Shown here piece after piece: positions 34,717-44,320 of a stretch of 64,000 nucleotides of DNA. The notes beneath the pieces are model-generated. The model was given only the letters and a program-made list of their open reading frames with translations. It ran no database searches and was not told the DNA's origin. Positions within the stretch are counted from its first letter, which is position 1, and every line of letters begins with the position of its first letter. The position numbers were made by a program, and so were the translations under genes. The DNA is from CAWHYG01 sp963833505 (lineage in GTDB: Bacteria; Eisenbacteria; RBG-16-71-46; CAIMUX01), in NCBI GenBank assembly GCA_963833505.1, contig CAWHYG010000006.1, positions 124,001 through 188,000 of the forward strand, read 5' to 3'.

Positions 34717-34901
34717 GCTATCTGGTCACGTGCTCGCCTTCGCCAATGCTCACGTAGCGCATCGGCTACGCTCCGCTTGGCTCAGGCTGTGCGCGCGCCC
34801 ATCGGACGCGCTCTGGCGCGTTTTCGCTCGCGGATGGACGATTCGCACACGCGGGAGCGGATCGCGCTCCAGCAGGAGATTGAATCGAAGTCGCATTGAG
34901 G

Positions 34902-36530
34902 CTAGCCGCCTTCGAGGTTCAGCAGCGTCTGCCGGTAGACTTCCGCGCGTTCCGGATCGTGATCGATGAGATGAAGCGCCAGGGCGCGCACCGCTCCCGC
35001 CTCCCGGTCCGTCTCGACATAGAGATCGAGCAGTCGGCGCCCTGCTTCCACCGGGAAGTCCAGCTCGGTTCCGGTCTGGGTGCTCAGGAAGATCCGCCGC
35101 TCGATCAGTCTTTCCAGGAGCCTGGTCTCCTCCTCCGCCAGGCCGAGCGCGGCGGTCGCCGCCGCGGCCGGAATGAGGAACTCATCCATCTCTTCCCCCG
35201 CCTCGATCCTGGCCAGAAGCAGATCGTAGGCCTCCTCCGCCTGTCCCGCTTCCAGCAGGGTCCAAGCGTAGAGGGTCACGGTCGGAGGCGCCGCATTCGT
35301 CAGGTCTGCGGCCAGGATCCGGGCTGACTCGAGCGCTTCCTCATAGCGGCCCAGGACGCGGAGCGCCTCGATGCGGAGATAGATCCGCCGGCTTTCCACC
35401 CGCCTTGCGTCGGGGCCGGGATCCACGGCGGGATCGATGGCGAGGCCTTCGCCGCCATCGGCAGCGGCGCCGGAATCGGAAACGCCGGCGGCATCGGCGG
35501 CGAAGTCGGAGTCGGGAGCGCCGGCCGCGGCAGTGGGCACACCGGAATCGGGGGCACCGGCCACGCCGGTGGTGACACCGGCGTCGGGAGCGCCGGCTGC
35601 GACGGCAGTGGCGCCGGAATCAGGAGCGCTGACCCGCTCGGTGGCGAAGCCTGAAGCGGCAACTTCGGGGGCGCCGGCGGCGAAACCGGAAGCAGCGATG
35701 TCGGGAGGGTGGGTTTCAAGCGTCCCGGGTTCGGACGCGCCACTTGCGATGTCTTCCTCTCCAACTTCATCCGATGACAGCTCCAGCTCCGGGACGACCT
35801 TGTCCAGAAGATCGAGCGCCTCGTCGGCCCGGTCCGCCAGCAGGAGGGCATGGGCGCGCTCCAGCCAGGGCCGCGGATCGCGCAGGGTTTCCCAGGACAC
35901 ATCGTCGAAGATCTGAAGCGCCCGCTTCCCGTAGCCCTGCGCCAGCGCCAGATAGCCCCGGCAGAACACAGGTCCGAGGCGGCGATAGAGGCTCGCGGTC
36001 CCGGGATCCAGCGTGTTCAGGTGGATCTCGAGCAGGTTCTCGGGATCGGGCCCGAAGATCTCCTCGTCTTCCGGTTCCGGCTCTTCCGAGGAGTGCCGGT
36101 CGAGCGGACCGGGCTTCGGCCGGACCGTCCGATCGGGCTCCGGCAGGAGATCGGTCTCGAGGGCGTCATCGATCTGGCCGCGCGGACCGAGCGGCCGGCG
36201 CGGCGCGTTGATTTTGCGGAACATCTCCTCGATGTCGTCGCGCGCAAGATCTTCTCCGGCGATGTCCACCGCCGTCCGGCACCGGTCGCGGGCCGATTCC
36301 AGATCGCCGGCCTGACGGAAGGTCTCGGCTTCCTCGAGCCGGAGCGCGATCATGGCGCGGCGACAGGCCAGGATCCGCTCCACCGCTTCAGCTTGATGCT
36401 CCGGGCCCAGATCGGCGCGCCCGTCCAGCGCTTCCTCATACTGGCGGCGGGCTTCATACCAGTTCTCCCGGGCGAACAGGGCGCGGGCCCGCTCGATCTT
36501 CCTGGCCGGAGACCTTCCGAAGAAAACCAT
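34902..36530 (-). CDS. TPR-like repeat protein with low-complexity linker
   Basis: A 542-residue protein, probably cytoplasmic. Residues 8-110 form helical TPR-like repeats (ALFARENWYEARRQYEEALD, AETFRQAGDLESARDRCRTA), more follow at 195-275 (ALAQGYGKRALQIFDDVSWE) and at 395-540. Between about 290 and 385 a linker is built of twelve-residue repeats (AGAPDSG-type). The ATG at 36530 follows GGGGGAGGTGCC. Likely a scaffold; partner unknown. Frame is open to 36587 without support. Confidence 0.65.
   Translation of the reverse strand: MVFFGRSPARKIERARALFARENWYEARRQYEEALDGRADLGPEHQAEAVERILACRRAMIALRLEEAETFRQAGDLESARDRCRTAVDIAGEDLARDDIEEMFRKINAPRRPLGPRGQIDDALETDLLPEPDRTVRPKPGPLDRHSSEEPEPEDEEIFGPDPENLLEIHLNTLDPGTASLYRRLGPVFCRGYLALAQGYGKRALQIFDDVSWETLRDPRPWLERAHALLLADRADEALDLLDKVVPELELSSDEVGEEDIASGASEPGTLETHPPDIAASGFAAGAPEVAASGFATERVSAPDSGATAVAAGAPDAGVTTGVAGAPDSGVPTAAAGAPDSDFAADAAGVSDSGAAADGGEGLAIDPAVDPGPDARRVESRRIYLRIEALRVLGRYEEALESARILAADLTNAAPPTVTLYAWTLLEAGQAEEAYDLLLARIEAGEEMDEFLIPAAAATAALGLAEEETRLLERLIERRIFLSTQTGTELDFPVEAGRRLLDLYVETDREAGAVRALALHLIDHDPERAEVYRQTLLNLEGG
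35470..35650 (-). repeat. 36-bp in-frame linker repeats in the TPR gene
   Basis: Five units of about twelve residues each (SAPDSGATAVA, AGAPDAGVTTGV, AGAPDSGVPTAA, AGAPDSDFAADA, AGVSDSGAAADG). Confidence 0.65.
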
Positions 36531-36704
36531 GGCACCTCCCCCGTGACGAACCGATGACGGCGATCCCGCGCGGCCCGGGCGCGCCACGGCGCCCAGGAGG
36601 GCGTCACGCGCGCCGCACCTCGCGTCTGCGCACCATCTCGCGCGTGCAAGCGACTCGGACGTCCGAACGACGCGCGCGAGCAGACGACGCCCGCGTGCAC
36701 ACGA

Positions 36705-38138
36705 TCAACAGGCTTCGAAGCCCGAGGATCGGAGATCCAGAGCGACCTCGTTCAATGAGCGGTCATCTCCGATCTCGAACTGGCCGCGACTTTCTCCGGG
36801 ACGGCGGTAGCCGCCGGGATCGGTGCGCGAGCCGGCGGAGAACATCGTGGCTCCGGCCTCAAGCGCCGCCCGGCGCAGATCGGCCGGTTCCCTGGTCGAG
36901 ATCAGGACGTCGCTCCACGGCAGCGCCAGCCGCAGCACGGCAATGATGCGGAGCCAGAGCCAGTCCGGCACCGGATGGGGCGGCGCGGCCGAGAACGGCA
37001 CGCCCTCGGCCGGCTCGAGGCGCGGCACCGAGACCGACGCCACCGGCGTTCCTGTCACCGCTTCCAGCCGCCGCGCGTGGGCCACCAGCGCCACCGTATC
37101 GCGAACGGGATCTCCCAGCCCGTAGAGCGCCCCAAGGCCGAGCCTGCGGATGCCCGCTCGGGCCGCACGCTCGGGCCCCTCCAGGCGATGATCGAAATCC
37201 GCCTTGGGACCCGCTGGATGGACGCGTGGATAGACAGCCCGGTCGTACGTTTCCTGGAAGAGCACGTAGGTCGAGACCCCGGCGCCGGCGAGGTGACGGA
37301 AGTCGGAAACGGATCGGGGCGCCATCTCAAGGGCGAGCGTGATCTCCGGCTCCGCGGAGAAGATCCGGACGGGGTCGCGAATCGCCTCAAGGCCGGCAGC
37401 GGCCGGATCGAAGCTCGCACCCTTCGCGTCGCCGGGCCTGTCGCCTCGATCCGTCACGATCCGCGCGATTCCGGCGATCGCTTCGACCACGCCCAGGGCG
37501 AGCGCAAATCCCTTCGGCGACGGGTCCTCGCTCGCGATGAGGAGGATCCTGCGATGCCCTTGCTTCAAGAGCGCCGCGGCCTCGTCGCGCACCTCCTCCG
37601 GCGACAGGACGTGACGGCGGGTGGTTCCCAGGGACCGGCGAAAGCCGCAATAGACGCAGTCGTTCGCGCAGACGTTGCTGTAGTAGAGCGGCGCGAAAAG
37701 CCGGATCCGCCGCCCGAACACGCGATCGCGGAGGCGGCCGGCCGCGCGGAGGAGATCGGCCCCGGCGCCTTCAATCCGAGCCGGATCGGTCGCCGTCACC
37801 CATTCGCCGGCAACCACTCGCGGTTCCGGGTCGAATTCGAGCGGGACGCCGCTTCGCGCGCCGGGCCGGTCAGCGCCATGTCCGCGAGGTCCGGACCCGT
37901 TCCCTTCCGAGCCGGACTCCGGCCTGTCGGAGCCGCGTCCGTGACGTCCGGATCGGTTCCGTTCCAGCAGAAGGCACCGGACCTCCTCGAGAGACAGCGG
38001 AGACCGCAGGAAGGCGTCCGGATCCTCACCGTCCCCCGGCGGTTCCCGATCCCGCGACCGGCGGATCCCGCCGGTTCCTCTGAGATCGCCGGATCGACCT
38101 GCGATCGTTCGCTCAACCTCTTCCAGCCAGGGCTCCAT
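36705..38138 (-). CDS. ThiH/HydG-like radical SAM protein
   Basis: A 477-residue radical SAM enzyme. The cluster motif CANDCVYC (CX3CX2C, about residues 175-182) lies in RIRLFAPLYYSNVCANDCVYC-like sequence typical of the tyrosine-cleaving ThiH/HydG group, and the ending FEIGDDRSLNEV matches ThiH rather than HydG, whose CX2CX22C cluster site is absent. Thus 2-iminoacetate synthase activity is likely. Residues about 15-110 are an unusual Arg/Gly/Ser-rich insert. No thiG, thiS or hydrogenase genes are near. ATG at 38138 is selected; it is divergent from the sigma-factor gene. Confidence 0.75.
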   Translation of the reverse strand: MEPWLEEVERTIAGRSGDLRGTGGIRRSRDREPPGDGEDPDAFLRSPLSLEEVRCLLLERNRSGRHGRGSDRPESGSEGNGSGPRGHGADRPGARSGVPLEFDPEPRVVAGEWVTATDPARIEGAGADLLRAAGRLRDRVFGRRIRLFAPLYYSNVCANDCVYCGFRRSLGTTRRHVLSPEEVRDEAAALLKQGHRRILLIASEDPSPKGFALALGVVEAIAGIARIVTDRGDRPGDAKGASFDPAAAGLEAIRDPVRIFSAEPEITLALEMAPRSVSDFRHLAGAGVSTYVLFQETYDRAVYPRVHPAGPKADFDHRLEGPERAARAGIRRLGLGALYGLGDPVRDTVALVAHARRLEAVTGTPVASVSVPRLEPAEGVPFSAAPPHPVPDWLWLRIIAVLRLALPWSDVLISTREPADLRRAALEAGATMFSAGSRTDPGGYRRPGESRGQFEIGDDRSLNEVALDLRSSGFEAC

Positions 38139-38265
38139 GCCGTGCAGTCTAGCCGGGTGGCGCCGGTCGGGGGAAGAATATGACCGGCTCCGGCGGGAAT
38201 GGACAGCCTCGGCGGCGGCTAGTACCGTATCGGGTCTCGCCGTCGGAGAGCCGCGCGGAGGGACC

Positions 38266-38880
38266 TTGCCCGAGACCCGACACATCGAAAGCGACCAGGA
38301 GCTGATCCGGCGAACCCTGCGAGGGGATCGGGAGTGCTACGGAATCCTCCTGCAGCGATACCAGCGCGGGCTCTACGCGCTCATTCGGGGCATGGTGCAG
38401 AACCACGACGACGCCGACGATCTGACCCAGGAGGCCTTTCTCCGAGCCTATCGATATCTCGACCGCTTTCAGCAGGACCGCACGTTCCGGCCCTGGCTGT
38501 ATCGCATCGGGGTGAACCTGGCTCTCCATCACCTGCGGCGGAGGCGGACGGTGCGCTGGCTGTCGCTCGACGACGAGGATCCCGAGACGGGCATCCGCCT
38601 CCTGGACGTCATGCCTTCCGCCGGCGCGGAAGAGGCGGTCCGGCGCCCGGCGGAGGCGCGGCGGCTGGCCGAGGCCGTCGATCAGGTGCCTCCGGGCTTC
38701 CGGGCCGTCCTGATCCTCCGGGCGGTGGAGGGCCTCCACTATGAGGAGATCGCAGCCATCATGGGGATTCCGGTGGGAACCGTGATGTCGAGACTGAGCC
38801 GGGCGCGGGCGGGGCTGCGGGTGATTCTGGCCGGTCCGCGGATCGGAGCCGCGCCGGAAACGAATCGGGGGATGCGATGA
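38266..38880 (+). CDS. ECF-type RNA polymerase sigma factor
   Basis: A 204-residue group 4 sigma factor. Region 2 is RDDADDLTQEAFLRAYRYLD-like (HDDADDLTQEAFLRAYRYL), with FRPWLYRIGVNLALHHLRRR, and region 4 is GLHYEEIAAIMGIPVGTVMS-RLSRAR. The start is TTG at 38266 behind GGAGGG; the open frame from 38137 has no homology and runs over the neighbour. The next gene, a zinc-finger anti-sigma factor, overlaps by ATGA. This is the usual sigma/anti-sigma pair of envelope-stress regulation; the signal is unknown. Confidence 0.88.
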   Translation: MPETRHIESDQELIRRTLRGDRECYGILLQRYQRGLYALIRGMVQNHDDADDLTQEAFLRAYRYLDRFQQDRTFRPWLYRIGVNLALHHLRRRRTVRWLSLDDEDPETGIRLLDVMPSAGAEEAVRRPAEARRLAEAVDQVPPGFRAVLILRAVEGLHYEEIAAIMGIPVGTVMSRLSRARAGLRVILAGPRIGAAPETNRGMR

Positions 38881-40124
38881 CAAGGGACTGCGAATCCGTT
38901 CGTCCCTGGCTCGACGCGTACCTCGACGGCGAGCTCGCCTCCGCCGAGCGCAGGCGCATCGAGCGGCACCTCGCGGGATGCGCGGCCTGCCGGCAGCTCT
39001 TCTCCGAGATGCAGAAGGCGGACGAGGCCTTGGGCGACCATGAGGCCGCCACGCCGCCGGGATCGGACTACTTCGAAGCATTCCCCGATCGCTTCCTGCG
39101 AAAGCACGGCGAAACGCTCGACTCGCTTGAGACGGACTGGGCTCTCCGCGATCGGGAACCGGCGGGGAGGCGGGCGATCGAGCGGGCGGCAAGGTGGATC
39201 CGCGCCTTCGAACGGCGGATTCCGGGCCGGCTCGTCCCGGTGGTTCGAACCGCCTTCGTGATCGTGGTCGTGGCGGGCGCCGCGGCGCTCGTCCACGAAG
39301 TCGGAACGCCGCCGTTCCGTCCGCGGCTCGACCTGGCGCGGATGGAAAGAGGGCTTCCGGCGAAGAACGTTGCTCCGGTCGCACGATCCGCCAAGGGAGG
39401 TGAAGGGACCACGAACGAATCGAAGGCCGCCCGGCCCATCACGGCACGGGCGGTTCCGGACGCGAGCGGCGGCGGGCCGTCAGGTCCGGCAGCGATTCAG
39501 GCACAAGGCGCAGGAGGACCCCCGGCTCCGGCAGGCGTTTCGACACCGAGCACCGGAGGACCGCCGGCACCCGACGCTGCGATTTCCCCCCGCCTCTCCG
39601 TCGCCTTGTCGAAGACCCTGAACACGGTCGCCGTCGGCCCCCCTCCTGACGAGCTGGTCCAGCACTTCCGCGCTGTCGTCGCTCTTCTCGAACGCGGGGA
39701 GTCGGCCGAGGAGCTCGAGACCCAGGTCAAGACGAGGGACCGGCGCGCGCTCCGGAGTGTCCCGCCCGGCGCGACCGCTCCCGCCGAGACCATCGCCGCG
39801 CCCGAGCCGGCCGCGCCAGACTCGATCTGGGCGCCTCCCGCGGAACCGGCGCCGCTTCAGGCGTCGATCCTTCTTCGCGAGGAGAACGACCGCGCCCTGC
39901 CCGACTCGACCTGGATCGCAGCATGGCGCACGGAAGCGCGCACGAGCGCGGACGCTGCGCTTCGGAAGATGATCCTCGAGGGCTGCCAGTCCGCTCTGCT
40001 CGACTATTGGCGGATGGAGTACCGGGGCGGCCGCGATCTATTGCCTGATCCGAAATCGCGAAGAGCCGCGTTCATTCCCGAGCGAAGCCGCCTCAGGGCC
40101 TTGCTTCAGTGCGCGACGAGGTGA
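38877..40124 (+). CDS. Membrane anti-sigma factor with zinc-finger and long periplasmic tail
   Basis: A 415-residue protein. The N-terminal zf-HC2 domain (Cys5, His31, Cys35, Cys38 in HLAGCAAC) would hold the sigma factor. One membrane helix lies at about 121-141 (VVRTAFVIVVVAGAAALV). The 270-residue periplasmic part has a Pro/Gly/Ala-rich repeat linker (about 195-235) and then helical segments with an APxP-rich stretch and YWRMEYRGGRDLL; it is unrelated to known sensor domains. The gene overlaps the sigma gene, so expression is coupled and it probably represses it. Confidence 0.8.
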   Translation: MTRDCESVRPWLDAYLDGELASAERRRIERHLAGCAACRQLFSEMQKADEALGDHEAATPPGSDYFEAFPDRFLRKHGETLDSLETDWALRDREPAGRRAIERAARWIRAFERRIPGRLVPVVRTAFVIVVVAGAAALVHEVGTPPFRPRLDLARMERGLPAKNVAPVARSAKGGEGTTNESKAARPITARAVPDASGGGPSGPAAIQAQGAGGPPAPAGVSTPSTGGPPAPDAAISPRLSVALSKTLNTVAVGPPPDELVQHFRAVVALLERGESAEELETQVKTRDRRALRSVPPGATAPAETIAAPEPAAPDSIWAPPAEPAPLQASILLREENDRALPDSTWIAAWRTEARTSADAALRKMILEGCQSALLDYWRMEYRGGRDLLPDPKSRRAAFIPERSRLRALLQCATR

Positions 40125-40208
40125 GCGCCCCGGCTCCGCGGGGAAAGGGCTGCGTCGGCGAGTTCCGGCAGGCGCCGCTCGCATCGAAATGTCGTGTCGA
40201 GTCGGCGA

Positions 40209-42960
40209 TCACCAGATCCGGGACAGACCATCGATGACCGGGTTCTCCAGCCTCGGTCCCTGAACGAGTCCGGAGCTTCCGCCGGCCGCGCCGCCCCGCT
40301 GCTGCTGCGCGAGCCAGTGCTGCAGGAGCCAGGACTCGAACGCCAAGGTCCCCCCGGTCACGCCGTTCCCCAGAATCCCCTCGCTCTCCCGTCCGGCCGA
40401 GGATGACGCCATGCCCACGAGGAGCCCGGTCTCGTATCCGGGTTCCGCCGGGCCGCGCGCCTTCGACCCCAGCGCCCGCGCGATCGCGTCGCCTCCGCCG
40501 CCGAACGCCCGCGCCAGGAATCCGCCGGCCGGCGGATAGATGTTCTCGATCCTGGCGTCCGGAGCGACGCCGGCCAGCTCGCGGGCCCGCGCCAGCGCCT
40601 CGTGAAGGCCCCCCAGAATGGTCGATGAGCTTGAGCCCGACCGCCTGGTGCCCGGTCCAGATCCTGCCCTGCGCGATCTCGTCGATGTCGTCCTTCTGAA
40701 GCGGGCGGCCGGCCGCCACGCGATCGAGGAAGTGCCCGTAAAAGAGGTCCATCTCGTTCTGCAGATGCGCCCGCTCCTCCGGAGTCAGAGCGACCGCGGA
40801 GGTCCAGAGGCCCATCATGTTTCCGCGCTCGAGGGTGGCCACGCCGATGCGGTGCTTGGAATAGAAATCGGCCGCGCTCATCCGCAGGTCGAGGACGCCG
40901 ATCGAACCGGTGATCGTGAAGGGGTCGGCGAAGATCTCGTTCGCGCCGCAGGAGATGTAATAGCCGCCGGACGCGGCCAACCGCGACATCGAGACGATGA
41001 CCTTCTTGCCGTGTTTCTTCACCTCTTCGACCGCGCGCCAGATCTGGTCCGAGGCCAGACCGCTCCCTCCGGGAGAATCCACCCGGAGCACGACGACCTT
41101 GATGTCGCCCCGATCCGCCAGCGCCCGAAGCTGCGAGACGACTGTGACCGCGCCCATCGTATTGCCCGAAAGGAATCCCCGGCTGCTCTCCCCGTCCTCG
41201 ATCGCGCCGCCGACCCAGAGGACCGCGACCTTCGGGCGATCCGCCCACGAATACTCCCGGTAGGTCCAATCCTCGATCGAGACCGGCTCCTGGTTCTTCA
41301 GAGAGGCCAGCCGGTCCAGGATCCGCCTGGCCGTCTCGGCGCCGCCCAGGGAGTCGACCAGCCCGCTCGCGAGCGCCCGCGGAGCCTCGATCATCTGTCC
41401 GTTGGCCAGCTCGTCGAGCTTCGCGCGGTCGATCTTCCGGGCAGCGGCGATGTCGTCGAGCATCTTCGGCCGGAGGTCGTCGATGATCGAGTTCAGCTCT
41501 TCCGTTTCCCCATCGGACGGGGTGGACCGCGTGAGCTGCTCGCCCGCGGTCTTGAACTGGCCGTGCGCGATCTTGTCGAACCTGAGGCCGGCGGAATCGA
41601 GCGCGGCCCCGTAATAGAGGATGTCGGCGCGGAAGCCGAGACCGGAGACGTCGCCCACCGGATCGAGCACGATCTGGTCGCAGGCGGATGCCAGGTAGTA
41701 CTGGCTGATCCCGAACGCCGAGTTCATGTGGGCGACGACCGGCTTGCCCTCTGCGCGAACGCGCCCGATGCCGTCGCGCACTTCGCTCACGAGAGCGCCC
41801 ATGCCGACGGGGGACAGCTCCAGGTAAACCCCTCGCACGTTCGGGTCCCGGGCGGCAAGGTCGAGCTGGTGAAGCACCGGGCGGATGCCGGAGTTCGAGC
41901 CGGCTCCCACGAACGGAACCGGCGTCGAGAGCCCGTGCTGGGATTCATCCCCGTAATCTCCGGCCAGGTCGATCCGCGCCAGGGTCGGCTCGGGTATCGC
42001 GGTCCGCTCGCGGGCCGTGGTCCCGTCGATGGAGTAGATCGCCTGTGCCAGCTTCGTCTGATAGGTGATGCCCGAGCCGCCGGACTCGAACGGGATCCGA
42101 TCATAACGGAGCCCCGCCGAGACCGACCCATGGACGGAGTGCAGGCTGATCGCGAGCTGCACCGTCCGCTCGCGGCTCCCGGCCTGTCCGCCGAATCCGC
42201 CGGAAAGCTCCAACCCGGGAATCGGCTCGACCTGGATGCCTCCGAGCAGGAACGAGGACCTCTTCCAGACCTGGTTTTCAGCCCCGGACAGATCGGCGAA
42301 GAGGGTCAGGCGCGACCCCTGGGCATGGCTCAGAGGGCGCACGCCGAGACCGAGGGTGTAGCTGCGGTGATAGATCGGCCCGTCGATCAGGAGCCGATCC
42401 TGGTTGAGGTCGTTCGCGGTCGCGCCCACCGAAAGGAATCGGGCCGGGCGCCAGAGCAGCCCCGCGTCCCAGCGCCACGCGCTCGGATGCGATCCAGGAA
42501 TCCGCCAGGATTCGCGGACGGCGCGGATCCCGGCTGAGAGCGGCTCGAGCGTGGCGCCTCCGAGGGCGAACGTGAGGCGGTCGGCGCGGCTCTGGCCCAG
42601 CGGCCGGATCTGCTGGTAGCCGATGCCGAAGGGACCGCCGGTCAAGGCGATGGCGCCGAGGTTCGACTGGCCGAGCTGTTCGGCCGACCAGGAGAGGAAA
42701 TAGCTCCAGGGAACCGAGCGATCGATGCCGGCGGGATTCACGAAGAGCGCGGTGCCGTCGTCGTTGATCGCCACCGAGGACACTCCGGCCACCACGCTGG
42801 ATGAGAGTTGCGCCGGGGACTCCGAAAGCTCCGGCGGGGGCGGCGACGAAGGCGTGGAAGCCTGGGCGCAGGCCCGGTCCGCGCGCCCGCCGAAGGAAAC
42901 GAGAATCGCGAGCGCAACCGAGAGCCGCTGGAATGCGCCGTGCTTCACTCCTGAAGTCAT
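40209..42960 (-). pseudogene. sppA: SppA-type S49 peptidase fused to an outer-membrane-barrel-like N-terminus, frameshifted
   Basis: About 917 codons. Signal peptide 1-32; residues about 55-330 look like a PorV/UPF0164-like beta-barrel (NPAGIDRSVPWSYFLSW, FGIGYQQIRPLG). From about 370 comes a double S49 (SppA) protease: GQFKTAGEQLTR near 466 has the general-base Lys, and SRLAASGGYYISCGANEI near 660 the nucleophile Ser, so the active site is complete. At about residue 784 a run of six C (40609-40614) shifts the frame; the original frame continues to the stop at 40209 (EGILGNGVTGGTLAFESWL). ATG 42960 follows GGAGGAGGG. Barrel-plus-protease fusion is unusual; error or decay is undecided. Confidence 0.75.
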
Positions 42961-43127
42961 CGTCCCTCCTCCAATCATCACCGGTGGATCGCCGAAAATC
43001 ACGATGGCGGGGCGGGAACCGTGACGTCAACCGAAAATCCCCGGCGAATCGGCCACGGAACGCCGATCAGCAGCGCCGATCGGCGCCGGTGACGCCCCCC
43101 AGCTCCGCGGAGCTGCTCACCGCCGGC

Positions 43128-43994
43128 TCACTCGTCGAACGAGAAGGTCGACTCCGTGTAGAAGCGGATCCGGCCCTGGCGCGAGCGCTCCAGAATCAGC
43201 GCGGCCAGCGAGGTGTTGCGCTGCTCCAGCGAGGCGTCTGCGCGGAGAAGATCCAGCGGGAGATTGAGCCGGAGCGTGCGCTTGGTCACGAGATGGCGAG
43301 TGATCCCGGCGGGAAGGCGCCGGCCGTCCCGGCCGAGACGCCGCACCTCATCCTTCGTGAAGATGCGGAACGTCACCAGAGCGGAGAACGCCGGGTAGTT
43401 GACGGAAAGCCAGTCGAACTCGTCGTAGCTGATCCGGTCGAGGAAGCCGTCGGCCTTGTACCAGCCGACGATCCGGCCCAGAAGCTCGACCTGCGTCTTC
43501 AGGGAAGTCCGTGGCCCCACGCAAGCGTGGAGCACCGATCGGTCGGGAAGGATGACGCCGGCGAGCTGGCCCGGAGCGCGGCGGAACGGGCTCTCCTCCG
43601 GACGGCAGGCGCGGCGGTGGGCCGTAACCCCGGGAAGCGACTCGATGAATCGGAGAAACGCCGGGCAATCGGTCAGTCGGAGGAGATGGTGCCAGGTGGA
43701 CAGCTCGACCAGGGGATCGTCGTAGTCAATGATCTGGGCCAGAGCGTAGGGAAATCCGAGCTGCCTCAGGGCCGAGATGCGGTGCGCTCCGTCCACGAGG
43801 AGAAGATCCTCACCCTTCTTCGCCGCCCCGACGATCGGCGGATGCCGCAAACGTCCCTCGTCGACCAGGCGCGATGCGACCCGGGCGACCCGGATCGGCT
43901 CGACCTCCTCGTGGAAGAGGATCCGCTCCTGCGCCACGATCTCGAGCCGCGGCAGCTCCCCTTGATGAATGAGTCGTTCGTACTGGCGAATCAT
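43128..43994 (-). CDS. ParB/SbnI-like protein
   Basis: A 288-residue protein. The N-terminal half has the ParB/sulfiredoxin fold with the motif DLLLVDGAHRISALRQLG. This combination with a C-terminal domain ending RFYTESTFSFDE resembles SbnI/SerK-type proteins, which phosphorylate free serine or regulate; here the catalytic identity is not established. No parA, no parS and no sbn genes are nearby. It has its own ATG and is divergent from the phosphodiesterase gene. Confidence 0.55.
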   Translation of the reverse strand: MIRQYERLIHQGELPRLEIVAQERILFHEEVEPIRVARVASRLVDEGRLRHPPIVGAAKKGEDLLLVDGAHRISALRQLGFPYALAQIIDYDDPLVELSTWHHLLRLTDCPAFLRFIESLPGVTAHRRACRPEESPFRRAPGQLAGVILPDRSVLHACVGPRTSLKTQVELLGRIVGWYKADGFLDRISYDEFDWLSVNYPAFSALVTFRIFTKDEVRRLGRDGRRLPAGITRHLVTKRTLRLNLPLDLLRADASLEQRNTSLAALILERSRQGRIRFYTESTFSFDE

Positions 43995-44320
43995 GCTCTT
44001 CCCAACCTGAAGGCTCCGGAGAACCGATCGGCCGCGCCCGGCCGAGCCCGGCCGCGACGCGACAGCGAATGCAGCGTCGGAGATAGTATCGGCGGGGCAG
44101 CTTCAGGTGTATAGCGGCCAGTCGGACGGCAGGAGGGACATCGCATCGAGCGTGAGGTCGTCATCCGAGTTTGTCGGGCCGGATCAGGCGCTGCCTCGGT
44201 TGACCGGCGCGGCCGCCTCAGCAGATGGCGCAGTGATTCGGCCGGGCCGGTTTGAAGGGGATCCGCCCCGGCACTCCGAGCTTCCCGGAACACCAGCCGG
44301 CGGCTAGAATCCGGTTCGCC
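43995..44320. other. Divergent intergenic region, 326 nt
   Basis: Separates the ParB/SbnI-like gene from the phosphodiesterase gene. Very GC-rich near 44020-44070 (CGGCCG repeats). No gene or clear promoter is seen. Confidence 0.45.

Noticed and set aside
34753..34770. Terminator for the LVIVD remnant
   Set aside because: The hairpin (CGTAGC-GCATCG-GCTACG) has only 6 bp, no U-tract and lies upstream rather than downstream of the gene.
36705..38138. HydG (hydrogenase maturase) assignment
   Set aside because: The C-terminal CX2CX22C cluster motif of HydG is missing and no hydrogenase or hydE/hydF gene is near; the ending fits ThiH.
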